This document shows positions 23,440-35,334 of a stretch of DNA of 64,000 nucleotides, one piece after another; position 1 is the stretch's first letter, and every line of letters starts with the position of its first letter. This stretch comes from Chrysomallon squamiferum. Taxonomy: Eukaryota; Mollusca; Gastropoda; Neomphalida; Peltospiridae. The stretch is taken from contig CM022677.1 in NCBI GenBank assembly GCA_012295275.1, positions 12,389,723-12,453,722 on the forward strand. The letters are read 5' to 3'. The position numbers and the translations under genes are program-made. Below the pieces are notes generated by a model that was not told the origin of the DNA, searched no databases, and saw nothing but the letters and a program-made list of their open reading frames with translations.

Positions 23440-25550
23440 ACAAGAGATTATAGATTAATAGGAAGATAGATATGTATGTAGATAGATACAAAGATAGATA
23501 GATAGGTATAAAATGAAAAAGGTTGATATGACCGTGTCATAGTTTGTATTCAGTTAATAAAACAATTTATCAGTCTAATCTCGCGCCCACTCAACTTTTT
23601 CTTTACAGTTTTAGAAAAGATTATTAATCTGTGTGTTTCTCTATATACTTACCTACTGCTAAAAGCCGAAAACGTTATCAGGTGCAACATTAACGTCATA
23701 AATTATATTACACTACAGATTAAAATGATAATTTCGAGTAAGAACTTAGATCATAGAGAATACCTGTATTTTGAGCGTACTTTCATTAAAAGGTGTACTT
23801 GAGCGCAAGTTGTATAGTGTAGTATAATTTACATTTCTTATTATACCTGAAGTTCTCTTACTTCATTAGATATTAAAATAACCACTCCACCAGTAATTAT
23901 CAATGAGTCAGTGAAGCAGACACCATATTTGTCAACAGCTAAATAACAACAACAACAACAATAATAACACCGTAATATCTTCTCTTTTTTCCTGTAAAAA
24001 CGCAAGCTTCCTACATGTCTGACGCTATTCTCTTAGTTTCATTAGAACTGTTCTGAGTGCGGATATAAAAAATACTTCGAATTTTTTATTAGGCCTCGTA
24101 AAGTTATCAGAGAAATCAGATTTATTCTTAGTTTATTGTTTCTGTCGAGAAAAAAACTAAATACTTCTTTTTCAAAAAAAAAAATATAATAATGATAATA
24201 ATAATAATAAATTGATTTATTTATAATATAAATTACATGAGAAATCGTGAACTTTTACAAAACCAGAGTTAACTAAAGAATATCGCTGTTTTCACTGATA
24301 ATGTTACCCATCGATAACAAAATAAAACGCAAGTTTTATAACGTTTGTATTATTTATATGAGAAATTAAAATTGCATTAATTAGAGATTATCAGTTATAT
24401 TATTGAATAAACATGGAATTTCATTCTAGATTAACTTGCTTCTCTCAGTGTTTAAAAAGAAATAATCTGATATATTCTTAATTACATAATTTGATACATT
24501 TGAATTTTAGATTAATCGTTTTCTTTCATGAAGGGAGAGATATAAATTGTGTCGCGTAATGTCAAGTTACTGCTGTCATAAAACAAAGTATCACAGTGTG
24601 ACACTGAAAGGTGCACAGTTAATTTTCAGTAAATTCAATACAGTAATAAATACAGTATTCATCTAGCACTTCACGCGTTTCTGTATAGTCTTATTATTAT
24701 TAATAAAATAACTTAATATTAAAGACCATAATTGTTAAAAAAAACTAAAACAAAAAAAAAACTAAAGAGAGATGTGTTTTTCAATCTACCGTGTTAATAT
24801 TACAGCTTCACTTTTACTAACAGTATATTTACTTGTGTACCTAATAACATTACCGAAAAAATATTTATTTATTTATTTATTTTTGGTAACTGTACACTAA
24901 TTGTACAATAATAAAAAATAAAATTTTAACAACATCAGCATAATTTTAATATTAATATAAATGTCTCAAGAGGATATTCATATTTAGATGTCAAGCGGAG
25001 ATATTAAGCTTCTATCTTACGTTAACTTTACAAAATTATTCAAAATATGAAATTATCAAAATACAACGTTAATGTCGTTTATAATAAAATATTTCCTTTT
25101 TCTGAGGCCTAGAATTGTTTTTGATCAGAAGACTGGTAAATTCATAACAAACGTTAAACAATTTCTCTCAGTCTCAGTTTCGTCGTAAAAACGGCCGTAA
25201 TGTTAGCTGAAGGTGTTTTTCAGGTTTCTGAATAAAAAAAAAAACATTAAGTCTAAAAGCAAGGGTTCTTTTTAATGTTATCACCGAAAAATATAGGAGG
25301 AAAATGTATATGCGCAATCTGTGTGTGTTTGTGTGTAGCTGTATGTGTGTGTGTGTGTCCATATGTATCTGTCTTTATAAAAACGTTAAATGATGCTATT
25401 TAAATTTATTTTGTGAACATTAAACTGTAAGAAAAATGCCTTTTGTAAACTGCGAATGTGAAAGGATTCAATATGTTTATTGAAATGTACGCAAACTAAT
25501 AAAAACATGTTCCTTATATCAATTCAGAGATTTTGTTTTATGATTTACAG
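23440..25550. other. Palindrome-arm AT-rich DNA
   Basis: No gene supported. Contains GATA-type repeats (23468-23512), a TTA run near 24190-24210 and a (GT) run at 25320-25358. All except the first have complements in the right arm. Confidence 0.7.
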
Positions 25551-25929
25551 TCAGCGATCAAGTGGGTTAAGAGAATTTACATTATCCTCACTTGAAGAAA
25601 TCACAGTTGTTTTCACACGAATGTTTACAATAATCATGTTCTATGAAAAAGGATACATTTTCTAATAGGTTTGATGCTGAAGTGTGCACTTGTTCAACCA
25701 ACACAGCATGTTTTTCTGAGACTACCGAGTTCAAGATTAATAAAGTGTAATGAAATTTATAAACAACATTCACAAATTTCTTCACTGGAATATTTTTATT
25801 ACTGTTACGGAAATGTGTTCAAAGTTTTTAGAAGAGATGTTTATTGTAACAGTTCATTCAAATTTATCGTAAAACTGCATTAATAATGAAAAAACGAGGC
25901 AAGAACAGAAACGGAAAAAATTATATTTA

Positions 25930-26240
25930 TTTTAAAAAATAACTAATAGTAATAAAAGTTAATAATAACAATAATTAAAAACAATAAGAATAATATAAAA
26001 AAACAACAACAACAACAACAACAACAATAATAATAATAACAATAATAATCCAAGTAAAAAGAAACTGACGCCAAAAAAACACACAAAAAAACACAACAAA
26101 AAAACCCACAAATGGAGTGAGGAAGATGATCAAAGAGAAAAAAACATGCATAAGTGAAACAGAAACATGAGGACAAAAAGAAAAAGTAGAAAAAACCAAC
26201 AACATTCTGGCTTTTGCCTGAGACTACAAATACTGACACA
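25930..26240. repeat. AAC/AAT low-complexity block in the left arm
   Basis: A run of AAT, AAC and ATA trinucleotides with complements at 32955-33280 and a diverged third version at 42590-42865. The phenylalanine/valine-rich frames are artefacts. The adjoining CCAACAACATTCTG word is conserved in all three copies. Confidence 0.75.
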
Positions 26241-26299
26241 TTTCCTCACAATCAGTCATTAATCATTCTGCAATAGTAACACAAAACAAATATTTTAAC

Positions 26300-26450
26300 A
26301 GTGAGTGCTGTCATCCAAATATTGAACTAACAGGCTTCGAGATCAAATCCCAGCCACAGCTTCTATTCAGAATTAATTATAGAGATGTAAAATTACTACT
26401 CTCTCTGTTTAACTCGACTTCTAACATTCTAAAACTATTGTGAGAAAATA
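26300..26450 (+). mobile_element. Possible tRNA-derived SINE, left arm
   Basis: The segment contains GAGTGCTGTCATCC, AACTAACAGGC and GATCAAATCC; the last fits an RNA polymerase III B box (GWTCRANNCC). This order resembles the tRNA-like head of a SINE with D-loop, anticodon and T-loop-like parts. The same segment is found inverted at about 32775-32910 and partially at about 43150-43260. The A box is weak and no terminal repeat is visible, so the call is tentative. Confidence 0.4.
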
Positions 26451-26665
26451 CCTAAAATGCGCTTAAACTATATTTTTACAATAGAATAATATCAGCTCAA
26501 AATATTTATTGTTTGCAAAGATAATAACATAGACAAAAAAATAAAAAATAAATAATAATAATACAGTATCTCTTCTGCATCAGCTGTCAGATTCATATCC
26601 TGCTCTGTCTCAATAAAAGGACCGCAAGTAAATGGAAGGGTAGAATAGATCACTGGTCAACATTC

Positions 26666-26866
26666 TCACTTATGGTTAATACAACTGATTATCATATCGG
26701 GGAGATATTTTGGAGAATTTAATGCTGGGTTACGGCTATGACAGAGGGGTCTGTGTCCTATGTCGTCTGGAAGATCATCAGACTGGGTATCTGAAAATGT
26801 TACAGTATATGTTACATGAGGTAGCTCAGTAGTCACTAATCTTTTGAATCCAATTGCTGTGGACAT
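26666..26866 (-). pseudogene. Coding-like fragment in the left arm
   Basis: The minus strand reads SDTQSDDLPDDIGHRPLC, then PALNSPKYLPDMI, behind an acceptor-like ACTGTAACATTTTCAG. The right arm at 32340-32500 encodes the nearly identical DTQSDDLPDDIGHRLHC. Stops follow downstream in both. No family is recognised. It may be an exon remnant, or part of a transposon adjoining the hAT-like element next to it. Confidence 0.35.
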
Positions 26867-26971
26867 TTTTCAGAAAGGCAATTAGTCACATCTTCTGACT
26901 GAAATATTTAAATAGTATTAAAATAACAGTTTACATTACAAACAGATTTCTTAATATGAGAGATAATTATG

Positions 26972-27400
26972 CAGGGACGAAATGGCAAGTCGCCAGGTCC
27001 CAAATGCGACCAAAGTTCCATTTAGTTGACTTGGATGTAAGAAATATTATGGTTAGTCCCCCCAGAAATATTATTTTAAGATAATAATTTTATAATAATT
27101 TTATCGAAATATTTATTTCACACAAAACGTCTTACCAGCTGATTTGTATAACTAGGATTCAATTTTTGTGGCGATTTTGATTAATAAAGAATTTTCGTAT
27201 TTAATTTTAGATGTTGACAAATTAAGGTATGCCGATACTTTTAAATTATCGAACTACGAACACATCTTTTATGTTTGCTACAAAATTATTAATAGTGGCT
27301 CTTGTGTTATAACTTATAGAAAAAAAATGATGATCCAAAAAAATATTTTTTAGGCGACTAAACTATAATGTGTTTTTAATTTCGAGCCTTGTGCTTACTG
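26972..27400. mobile_element. hAT-like non-autonomous DNA transposon, left arm (internally deleted)
   Basis: One end reads GCAGGGACGAAATGGCAAGT and the other ends TTTTTAATTTCGAGCC, inverted copies of a CAGGGCTCGAAAT-type terminus. Terminal inverted regions include GGCGACTAAACTATAATG and its complement-like ATTATGGTTAGTC. About 415 bases present in the right-arm copy (31590-32005) are missing. There is no transposase. CAGGG-type ends fit hAT, but I could not find a matching 8-base target duplication. Confidence 0.55.
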
Positions 27401-27949
27401 ACATAACGTGCATAATCATCAGCTTCAAAAGTATGACATTTGTCTCAAGTTGAAAATTTCAGTAATAGATAATCATAAGAAGAAGAAGAAAAAAGTAATT
27501 CTTCTAAAATAATATTATTTATTCAAGTTAGTGACTGTGATAGAATTAACTATGGCAATAAGAACATTTTAAGTGTCAAATGAGTTGTAATATATTTTAT
27601 CTGGATAAACAAGACTCATTAAAATGATTTTTATAAATAAAACATTTTTGTAATCTGAATTAGGACAATTATTTCAAATAATTTACCACTGTATAAGTAT
27701 TATAAGAATTCAGATTTTTTTTTTTTTTTTTTGCTGCTGAAAAAGATATGATATTTCTGGGAGTTCTTCAAAGCACTCCAATGAAGAAAGCAGAGAGAAT
27801 TTGTAATGGTTTTTTTCATTAGTATTTTTCCTATTTAAGCAGCAGTTAATTTGTAATTTCTCCTTCATTTGTATAGAGGACATTTGGATGTGTGTGTTTG
27901 GGGGGGGGGCTACTGGTGTCTGCTTATATCTTTTATTGTTTGTTTACAG

Positions 27950-28228
27950 CATTAGTCAGAACAAACTCAGAGCTTTATTGAAGCATTGCAGACTGAGTGG
28001 GGTAACTCTGGGAGAGAAAAGAAATCTGGCAGAAGAAAATTAATTCACACACTTTTACATGTGACGACAGAAAGGATAGTTCAATTTCTGTAGCATTTTC
28101 CTCAAGCTTATGACTAATTTTGTCTGAGTCAGTTGCAGCATTCAAAGGGAGTAATTTGAAAATACAGTCTACATGTGAGACTAAATCTTCACTTTGGAGG
28201 GAGAATCAACAGACTGCTATTGCACAGG
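27950..28228 (+). pseudogene. Broken exon of a repeated uncharacterised family, left arm
   Basis: Acceptor TTTTATTGTTTGTTTACAG is followed by ISQNKLRALLKHCRLSGVTL. One extra base near 28021 and a small deletion near 28073 then shift the frame. It resumes as LILSESVAAFKGSNLKIQ and CETKSSLWRENQQTAIAQ, and a good donor follows (CAGG|GTAAGA). The right arm (30549-30732) retains the intact first half. From memory this resembles a poorly characterised multi-copy invertebrate protein with an LPGR.PGFK-like segment where this has LSESVAAFK. That match is unverified. Confidence 0.6.
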
Positions 28229-28457
28229 GTAAGAATTCATTTGAATAATGTGTACTTTTTCTAACACATTAAGTGATATTTACTGGAATCAGTTCTGAAA
28301 CATATTTAAAGGAGTAAATATAATATTAAGGATATTGTATTAATTCTTAGATTAATTGATTTTATATTGGAGTATGTTTTTGTTTATTATTTTAAATTTT
28401 GTTTTCATTTTTATTTTTATGAAAAAGCTAATTATCTTCTTCAGTTTCACTTGTCAG

Positions 28458-28579
28458 TACAGAAAGTTCACATTCCAAACAGCCCAAACCAGCCAGAACC
28501 AGTTTACTTCCTTGTGTCAAGAAAATGTTGAACTTTTAAAATATGTTCTGAAACTGTGTGTCAGCAAATCTATCAGCTG
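28458..28579 (+). pseudogene. Possible next exon of the same family
   Basis: An acceptor-like TTCAGTTTCACTTGTCAG and a perfect donor CTG|GTAAGT bound 122 bases. One frame is open throughout and includes SLCQENVELLKYVLKLCVSK. The phase does not join the previous exon's donor without a shift, so it is either decayed or a separate unit. It lies beyond the point where the right arm is lost in the assembly gap. Confidence 0.4.
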
Positions 28580-28740
28580 GTAAGTCAGTAAATCTATTAA
28601 TTAAATAATTTATATAATTATTTTCTTTTGGAGTATTTGCTTTTTGTTTAACCTATATCTGTGCTATTTTATGTTATGTTTTTGAATTTATTTATTCAAA
28701 CATTTGTGTCTATTTATTTGTTTGAATTAAAGTTTGGGTC

Positions 28741-29520
28741 TCAGTTTTTCACTGTTGCTATCAAGATGTTTTTAAATGTAAATTCAATGTTTAATTCATT
28801 GCATGTGTCATGTAGCATTAGGTGTTCATTGGAAAAATGTGGACAGAGAAATAAGTAATATTTCATGGTTTCAGAAATTCCACAGCTACAGTTTAGTGTT
28901 GTGTTTATTTTGTGTTTGATTTTGATTGTGTTTAGATTGGTGGAGTAGTTGATTCTGAGTTTGGTAAGGTTGTTATGTAGTTTGTTACTAAAATGATTTT
29001 GGGTTTTGATGATGAAAAGTGTAACTAATGTTGATTTTATTTCTTTACTATTTGCTGATTGCAACATTCACCCACACCAGTCTCCATTTCAATGTGGCTG
29101 ACTGTTGTTTAAAAATTATGTGAAAGGTGAGTTTTAAAGGGTTGATCAGGGCCTAACTCTTTCATGAGATGTTTATTACTGAGAGTGGATTTTAACACAG
29201 TATTTTAGTATGTGTAGGTTTTTGTCTGTATTTCAAGTGTTTGTATGTTTTATTCTAACACGAGACTATCAGGCAGTTTGATGCTTGGTAAAAGTTTTTA
29301 CAAGATGTGATTATCTTCTGTATGTGGCGTCTGAAGTTGGCTGTTGAATGTGAGTACCAAAAATTTGAATGATTTTCTTTGTTATTAAATGGTTATCTAT
29401 TTTTAGTTTTATTTTGCTGTTATCTTCTTTTTTTTTTGTTCTTATGCAGTGGATATTTTGTTAGTGCAGTTTTTGGTTTTAGTTTTGTGTTTAGTGGCAG
29501 CTGAGTCTAGCATGTTGATA
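28741..29520 (-). mobile_element. Non-LTR retrotransposon (LINE) ORF2 3' fragment
   Basis: On the minus strand, 28741-29067 is open and contains NCSCGISETMKYYLFLCPHF, the CxC...H/Y...C finger-like region found after the reverse transcriptase in many LINEs (usual form CxCG..ET..H.L..CP.F). Upstream pieces, interrupted by frameshifts, read KTKTKNCTN and LKIDNHLITKKIIQIFGTHI, which fit the end of the reverse-transcriptase domain (..KFLGV.. block). It is a truncated, decayed copy inside the palindrome spacer. The clade is not assigned. Confidence 0.7.
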
Positions 29521-29529
29521 AGTGAGGTG

Positions 29530-30348
29530 CAGTTTTGATTGTGTTTCATGTAGTTGCTGAAAATGTGCATATTTTGTGAGGTTGTGAGAACTGGCTGGAG
29601 TTTCTATGGTGATGGACACTGCAGTAGCTGCATGCTAATGACTTGAGTTTTATCACTGTGTACATTTTGTTGTGTGTCTGCAGGTCTGTCAGAGACCTCA
29701 CTTGGGTAACTGTGACCTCATTTCTGTGTGTTGGTAGTTGTAGCTGTCAGGTGTAATTTTGTCATGGCAGATTTGTTGTTAAAGGTAAGTATGGTCCAGT
29801 AGATTGATTCCCCCCCCTCCCTGTTTATGTCTGTGTTTGTGTGTATGCAATACTGAGACAAAATTACATAATAACTGCAGATTAATGTCATCAGGACAAT
29901 GGTTTTAGTCAGATGTGAAATAATATATAATATGAGTTTGCTGTTCTTGACTGTTTTTAATGCAATTTAAACATGTCATGAAACAGTACAGTGTAGCTGG
30001 AAACATAATGAAACAGTACAGTGTAGCTTGAAACATAAAGAAATATTACAAGTTTGTCTTTATTCAGTTTACAGTGTGTTTGCTGTTCTTCGCTGTTTTT
30101 TTAATGCAATTCAGTCACATAAATGAAACAGTACAGGTTTGTTATTTTTCAATTGTAAAATATCATGAGTTTACTGTTCTTCATTGATTTTAATACAATT
30201 TAAACTTATAATGAAACATTACTCATTTACTTACTGTCAGAATGAATTAAAAAAAAGTACAAAATAACTGTATGTACCCAAATTATAATTGAGAATAATT
30301 ATACATTAGTTTAAAAATATATATATTTTTTTTTTTTTTTAGAAATAG
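29530..30348. other. Palindrome spacer, no gene seen
   Basis: Contains short repeats around ATGAAACAGTACAGTGTAGC (about 29960-30030, two or more copies) and ends in a T-run next to the gap. The reverse-strand equivalent is not present in the assembly. Confidence 0.6.
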
Positions 30349-30548
30349 NNNNNNNNNNNNNNNNNNNNNNNNNNNNNNNNNNNNNNNNNNNNNNNNNNNN
30401 NNNNNNNNNNNNNNNNNNNNNNNNNNNNNNNNNNNNNNNNNNNNNNNNNNNNNNNNNNNNNNNNNNNNNNNNNNNNNNNNNNNNNNNNNNNNNNNNNNNN
30501 NNNNNNNNNNNNNNNNNNNNNNNNNNNNNNNNNNNNNNNNNNNNNNNN
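30349..30548. other. 200-base assembly gap (N)
   Basis: Exactly 200 N. It interrupts the right arm immediately where the left arm continues (28141 onward), so it lies within or at the centre of the palindrome. The round length suggests a placeholder rather than a measured distance. Confidence 0.98.
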
Positions 30549-30732
30549 TGACTCAGACAAAATTAGTCATAAATCTTGATGAAAATGCTGCAGAAATTGA
30601 ACTATCCTTTCTCTGTCTTCACATGTAAAAGTGTGTGAATTAATTTTCTTCTGCCAATTTCTTTTCTCTCTCAGAGTTACCCCACTCAGTCTGCAGTGCT
30701 TCAATAAAGCTGTGAGTTTGTTCTGACTAATG
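30549..30732 (-). CDS. Intact-frame partial exon of a repeated uncharacterised family, right arm
   Basis: On the minus strand, acceptor TTTTATTGTTTGTTTACAG is followed by ISQNKLTALLKHCRLSGVTL, REKRNWQKKINSHTFTCED and RERIVQFLQHFHQDL. A TGA then precedes LILSES, and the exon runs into the gap. The left-arm counterpart (27950-28228) has frameshifts exactly where this copy stays open. The TGA falls inside the conserved part, so this copy may also be a pseudogene. It may be transposon-derived. Confidence 0.55.
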
Positions 30733-31300
30733 CTGTAAACAAACAATAAAAGATATAAGCAGACACCAGTAGCCCCCTCCCCAACACACACACACATCCA
30801 AATGTCCTCTATACAAATGAAAGAGAAATTACAAATTAACTGCTGCTTAAATTGGAAAAATACTAATGAAAAACCCATACCAGTTCTCTCTGCTTTGTTC
30901 ACTGGACTGCTTTGAAGAACTCCCAGAAATATTATATCTTTTTCAGCAGCAAAAAAAAAAAAAAAAAAATCTGAATTCATATAATACTTATACAGTGGTA
31001 AATTATTTGAAATAACTGTCCTAATTCAGATGTCAAAAATTTCTTATTTATAAAAATCATTTTAATGAGTTGTTTATCCAGGTAAAATATATTACAACTG
31101 ATTTGACACTTAAAATGTTCTTATTTCCATAGTTAATTCTATCACAGTCACTAACATGAATAAATAATATTATTTTAGAAGAATTACTTTTTTCTTCTTC
31201 TTCTTATGATTATCTATTACTGACATTTTCAACTTGAGACAAATGTCATACTAATGTCTTTTGTAGCTGATGATTATGCACGTTATGTCAGTAAGCACAA

Positions 31301-31612
31301 GGCTCGAAATTAAAAAAAGCAACATTATAGTTTAGTCGCCTAAAAAGTATTTTTTGGATCATCATTTTTTTTCTGTAAGTTATAACACAAGAGCCACTAT
31401 TAATAATTTTGTAGCAAATATGTATGTCACATAAAAGATTTGTTCGTAGTTCGATAATTTAAAAGTATCGGCAAACCTTAATTTGTCAACATCTAAAATG
31501 AAATACGAAAATTCTTTATTAATTAAAATCGCCACAAAAATTTTGTCCTAGTTAATAGTTATACAAATCAGCTGGTAAGACATTTTCAAACAAACCTTGA
31601 CAAAAATGGAAT

Positions 31613-31647
<35 letters not shown>

Positions 31648-32207
31648 TTATAATATTAAGCGCTTGGATTTTTCAAAAGAAATAAAAATTAAAGGAAAGC
31701 AACGTGAAATGACAGTGAGTAAACGAAAAACAATAGCAAATACAAGTTATCTTCCATGATAACTTGTTCCGTTAACTAACCGATAATTATTAACGTAACG
31801 CTCTAAAAGTTCACTAAATTTGCTCGTTGGTTTCACTTTAGCCAATTAAAGGTGGAATTGAAAAGGAAAAACAATTAGTTTCAGAGTTATCTCCTGTGTT
31901 AACCTGTTCCGTTAACCAACCGATAATCCTTTAACGTTCTGTTTATAAATAGATGTTAGCAAATTATGTAAGCCGATACGTCCAACTTATGGAACTATGG
32001 GCACTCAGTTTATGTGAAATAAATATTTCGATAAAATTATGATAAAATTATTATCTTGTGTTGTAACTTTTAGCAAAAAACAGGTCACCCAAATAATATT
32101 TTTTGGGGCGACTAACCATAATATTTCTTACATCCAAGTCAACTAAACGGAACTTTGGTCGCATTTGGTGACCTGGCGACTGGCCATTTCGAGCCCTGCA
32201 TAATTAT
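31301..32207. mobile_element. hAT-like non-autonomous DNA transposon, right arm (longer copy)
   Basis: Ends GGCTCGAAATTAAAAAAAGC and GACTGGCCATTTCGAGCCCTGC are inverted relative to one another. Inside, paired words such as TAGTCGCCTAAAAAGTATTT and TTTTTTGGGGCGACTAACC extend the inverted region. No transposase frame. Similar internal sequence, GTGAAATAAATATTTC..CCCAAATAAT, occurs at about 17790-17880, so other relics are nearby. Confidence 0.55.
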
Positions 32208-32339
32208 CTCTCATATTAAGAAATCTGTTTGTAATATAAACTGTTATTTTAATACTGTTTAAATATTTCAGTCAGAAGATGTGACTAATTGCATCTCAGA
32301 AAAATGTCCGCAGTTATTGGATTCAAAAGATATAGTGAA

Positions 32340-32500
32340 TACTGAGTACTGTAACATCTACTGTAACATTTTCAGATACCCAGTCTGATGATCTTCCAGA
32401 CGACATAGGACATAGACTCCACTGTCATAGCTGTAACCCAGCATTACATTCACCTAAATATCTCCCCGATGTGATAATCAGTTTTGTTAACCATAAATGA
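32340..32500 (+). pseudogene. Coding-like fragment in the right arm
   Basis: Counterpart of 26666-26866. After an acceptor-like TGTAACATTTTCAG it reads DTQSDDLPDDIGHRLHC and PALHSPKYLPDVI before a stop. Substitutions between arms fall at both silent and replacement sites, so constraint is not obvious. No family is recognised. Confidence 0.35.
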
Positions 32501-32602
32501 GAATGTTCATCCAGTGATCAGTTCTACCCTTCCATTTACTTGTGGTCCTTTTATTGATACAGAGCAGGATGTGAATATGACAGCTGATGAAGAAGAGATA
32601 CT

Positions 32603-32603
32603 A

Positions 32604-32652
<49 letters not shown>

Positions 32653-32660
32653 TTATTATT

Positions 32661-32688
<28 letters not shown>
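32603..32688. repeat. (ATT)n and (GT)n microsatellites
   Basis: TTA run followed by a TG run. The left arm has only short (AAT) at the same place, so the expansion is arm-specific. Confidence 0.92.
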
Positions 32689-32691
<3 letters not shown>

Positions 32692-32774
32692 GTCTCTGCA
32701 AACAATAAATATTTTGAGCTGATATTATTCTATTGTAAAAATATAGTTTAAGCGCATTGTAGGTATTTTCTCAG

Positions 32775-32910
32775 AACAGAATGTTAGAAGTCGAGTTAGA
32801 CAGACAGAGAAGTAATTTTACATCTCTATAATTAATTCTGAATAGAAGGTATGGCTGGGATTTGATCTCGAAGCCTGTTAGTTCAATATTTGGATGATAG
32901 CACTCACTTT
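32775..32910 (-). mobile_element. Possible tRNA-derived SINE, right arm
   Basis: Inverted counterpart of 26300-26450, with CTGGGATTTGATCTCGAAGC covering the B-box-like region. Same reservations as for the left copy. Confidence 0.4.
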
Positions 32911-33289
32911 AAAAAAAAATGTTGCGTTACTATTGCAAAATGATTAATGACTGACTGTGAGGAAATGTGTCAGTTTATGTAGTGTCTCAGGCAAAAGCCA
33001 GAATGTTGTTGGTTTTTTCTACTTTTTCTTTTTGTCCTCGTGTTTCTGTTTCACTTATACATGTTTTTTTCTCTTTGATCATTTTCCTCACTCCATTTGT
33101 GTTTTTTTGTTGTTGTTGTTGTTTTTTTTTCTGTGTGTTTTGCCGTCAGTTTCTTTTTACTTGGATTATTATTATTATTATTGTTGTTGTTGTTGTTTTT
33201 ATATTATTCTTATTGTTTTTAATTATTGTTATTGCTATTATTATTATTTACTTTTATTACTATTAGTTATTTTTTAAAATAAATATCAT

Positions 33290-35330
33290 TTTTTCCGTTT
33301 CTGTTGTTGCCTCGTTTTTTCATTATTAATGCAGTTTTAAGATAAACTACGACTACAATAAACATCTCTTCTAAAAACTTTGAACACATTTCCGTAACAG
33401 TAATAAAAATATTTCAGTGAAGAAATTTGTGAATGTTGTTTATAATTTTCATTACACTTTATTAATCTTTAACTCGGTAGTCTCCGAAAATCAGTGCTGT
33501 GTTGGGTAAACAAGTGCACACTTCAGCATCAAACCTATTAGAAAATATCTCCTTTTTCATAGAATATAATTATTGTAAACACTCGTGTGAAAACAATTGT
33601 GATTTCTTCAAGTGTAAATTCTCTTAACCCACTTGATCGCTGACTGTAAATCATAACACAAATACCTGAATTGATATAAGGAACATTCGCAGTTTACAAA
33701 AGGCATTTTTCTTACAGTTTAACGTTCACAAAATAAATTTAAATAGGATCATTTAACATTTTTATACAGACAGATACATATGGACACACACACACACACA
33801 TACAGCTACACACAAACACACACAGATTGCGCATATACATTTTCTTCCTATATTTTTCGGTGATAACATTAAAATGAACCCTTGCTTTTAGAATTAATGT
33901 TTGGTCTTTCTTCAGAAACCTGAAAAACGCCTTCAGCTAAACTCACGGCTGTTTTTACGACGAAACTGAGATTGAGAGAAATTGTTTAACGTTTGTTATG
34001 AATTCACCAGTCTTCTGATCAAAAACTATTCTGGGCCTCAGAAAAAGGAAATATTTTATTATAACCTATATTAACGTTGTTTTTTGATAATTTCATATTT
34101 TGAATAATTTTGTAAAGTTAACGTAAGATAGAAGCTTAATATCTCCGCTTCACATCTAAATATGAATATCCTCTTGAGACATTTATATTAATATTAAAAT
34201 TATGCTGATGTTGTTAAAATTTTATTTTTTATTATTGTACAATTAGTGTACAGTTATCAAAAAATAAATAAATAAATAAATAAATATTTTTTCGGTAATG
34301 TTATTAGGTACACAAGTCAATATACTGAAAGTAAAAGTGAAGCTGTAATATTAACGCAGTACATTTTTTTTCAAGATCAATGTCCTTATCGTATACTGAA
34401 CAATTATGGTCTTTAATATTAAGTCATTTTATTAATACTATATTTATTATTGTATTGATATTATTGAAAATTAACTGTGCACCTTTCAGTGTCACAATGT
34501 GATACTTTGTTTTATGACAGCAGTAACATGGCATTCCGCGACACAATTTACATTTCTCCCTACATGAAATTATATAATTAATCTAAAATTCAAATTTATC
34601 AAATTATGTAATTAAGAATATATCAGATTATTTTTTTTTAAACACTGAGAGAAGTAAGTTAATCTAGAATGAAATTCCATGTTTATTCAATAATATAACT
34701 GATAATCTCTAATTAAAGTAATTGTAATTTCTCATAAATAATACAGACGTTATAAAACTTGCGTCTTATTTTGTTATCGATGGGTAACATTATCAGTGAA
34801 AACAGCGATATTCTTTAGTTAACTCTGGTTTTGTAAAAGTTCACGATTTCTCATGTAATTTATATTATAAATAAATCAATTTATTATTATTATTATTATT
34901 ATTATCATTATTATATATATATTTTAAAAGAAGTATTTAGTTTTTATCTCGACAGAAACAATAAACTAAGAATAAATCTGATTTCTCTGATAACTTTACG
35001 AGGCCTAATAAAAAATTCGAAATATTTTTTAAATCCACTCTCACAACAGTTCTAATGAAACTAAGCGAATAGCGTCAGACATATGTAGGAAGCTTGCGTT
35101 TTTACAGGAAAAAAAAGAGAAGATATTACGGTGTTATTATTGTTGTTGTTGTTGTTATTAAGCTGTTGACAAAGAGAGAACTGTGAAAAATATGGTGTCT
35201 GCTTCACTGACTCATTGATAATTACTGGTGGTGTGGTTATTTTAATATCTAATGAAGTTAGAGAACTTCAGCTATAATAAGAAATGTAAAGTATATTACA
35301 CTATACAACTTGCGCTCAAGTACACCTTTT
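33290..35330. other. Right-arm AT-rich DNA
   Basis: No gene supported. It mirrors 23790-25925, including a CA run at 33785-33800 and an (ATT) run near 34884. Confidence 0.7.
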
Positions 35331-35334
35331 AATG

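Larger units (their letters stand above)
20392..28141 (+). repeat. Giant palindrome, left arm (~7.75 kb)
   Basis: The arm is the imperfect reverse complement of 30549-38914. Paired landmarks include CAGTGATTGGTAAAAC (20392) with GTTTTACCAATCACTG (about 38900), TTTAAGCAACTTTTTTGTTG (20660) with its complement (38624), the 84-base exon (23143 and 37345), the CA/GT tract with GGACACACA (25350 and 33781), the GCTTCGAGATCAAATCCCAG word (26334 and about 32850), and the sequence abutting the gap (28141 and 30549). Left-only DNA lies at about 20735-22070. DNA equivalent to 31590-32005 and 35335-36850 is missing here. Confidence 0.92.

Noticed and set aside
26821-26866. tRNA A-box-like TAGCTCAGTAG
   Set aside because: The only B-box-like word follows after about 12 bases, too close for a tRNA, and the segment lies in a conserved coding-like stretch on the other strand.
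30339-30560. Open frame of X residues
   Set aside because: It spans the N gap and has no information.
31290-32215. 8-bp target-site duplication for the hAT-like element
   Set aside because: Flanks (ending AATTATG on one side and TGCTTACT on the other) do not match, so I did not claim one.
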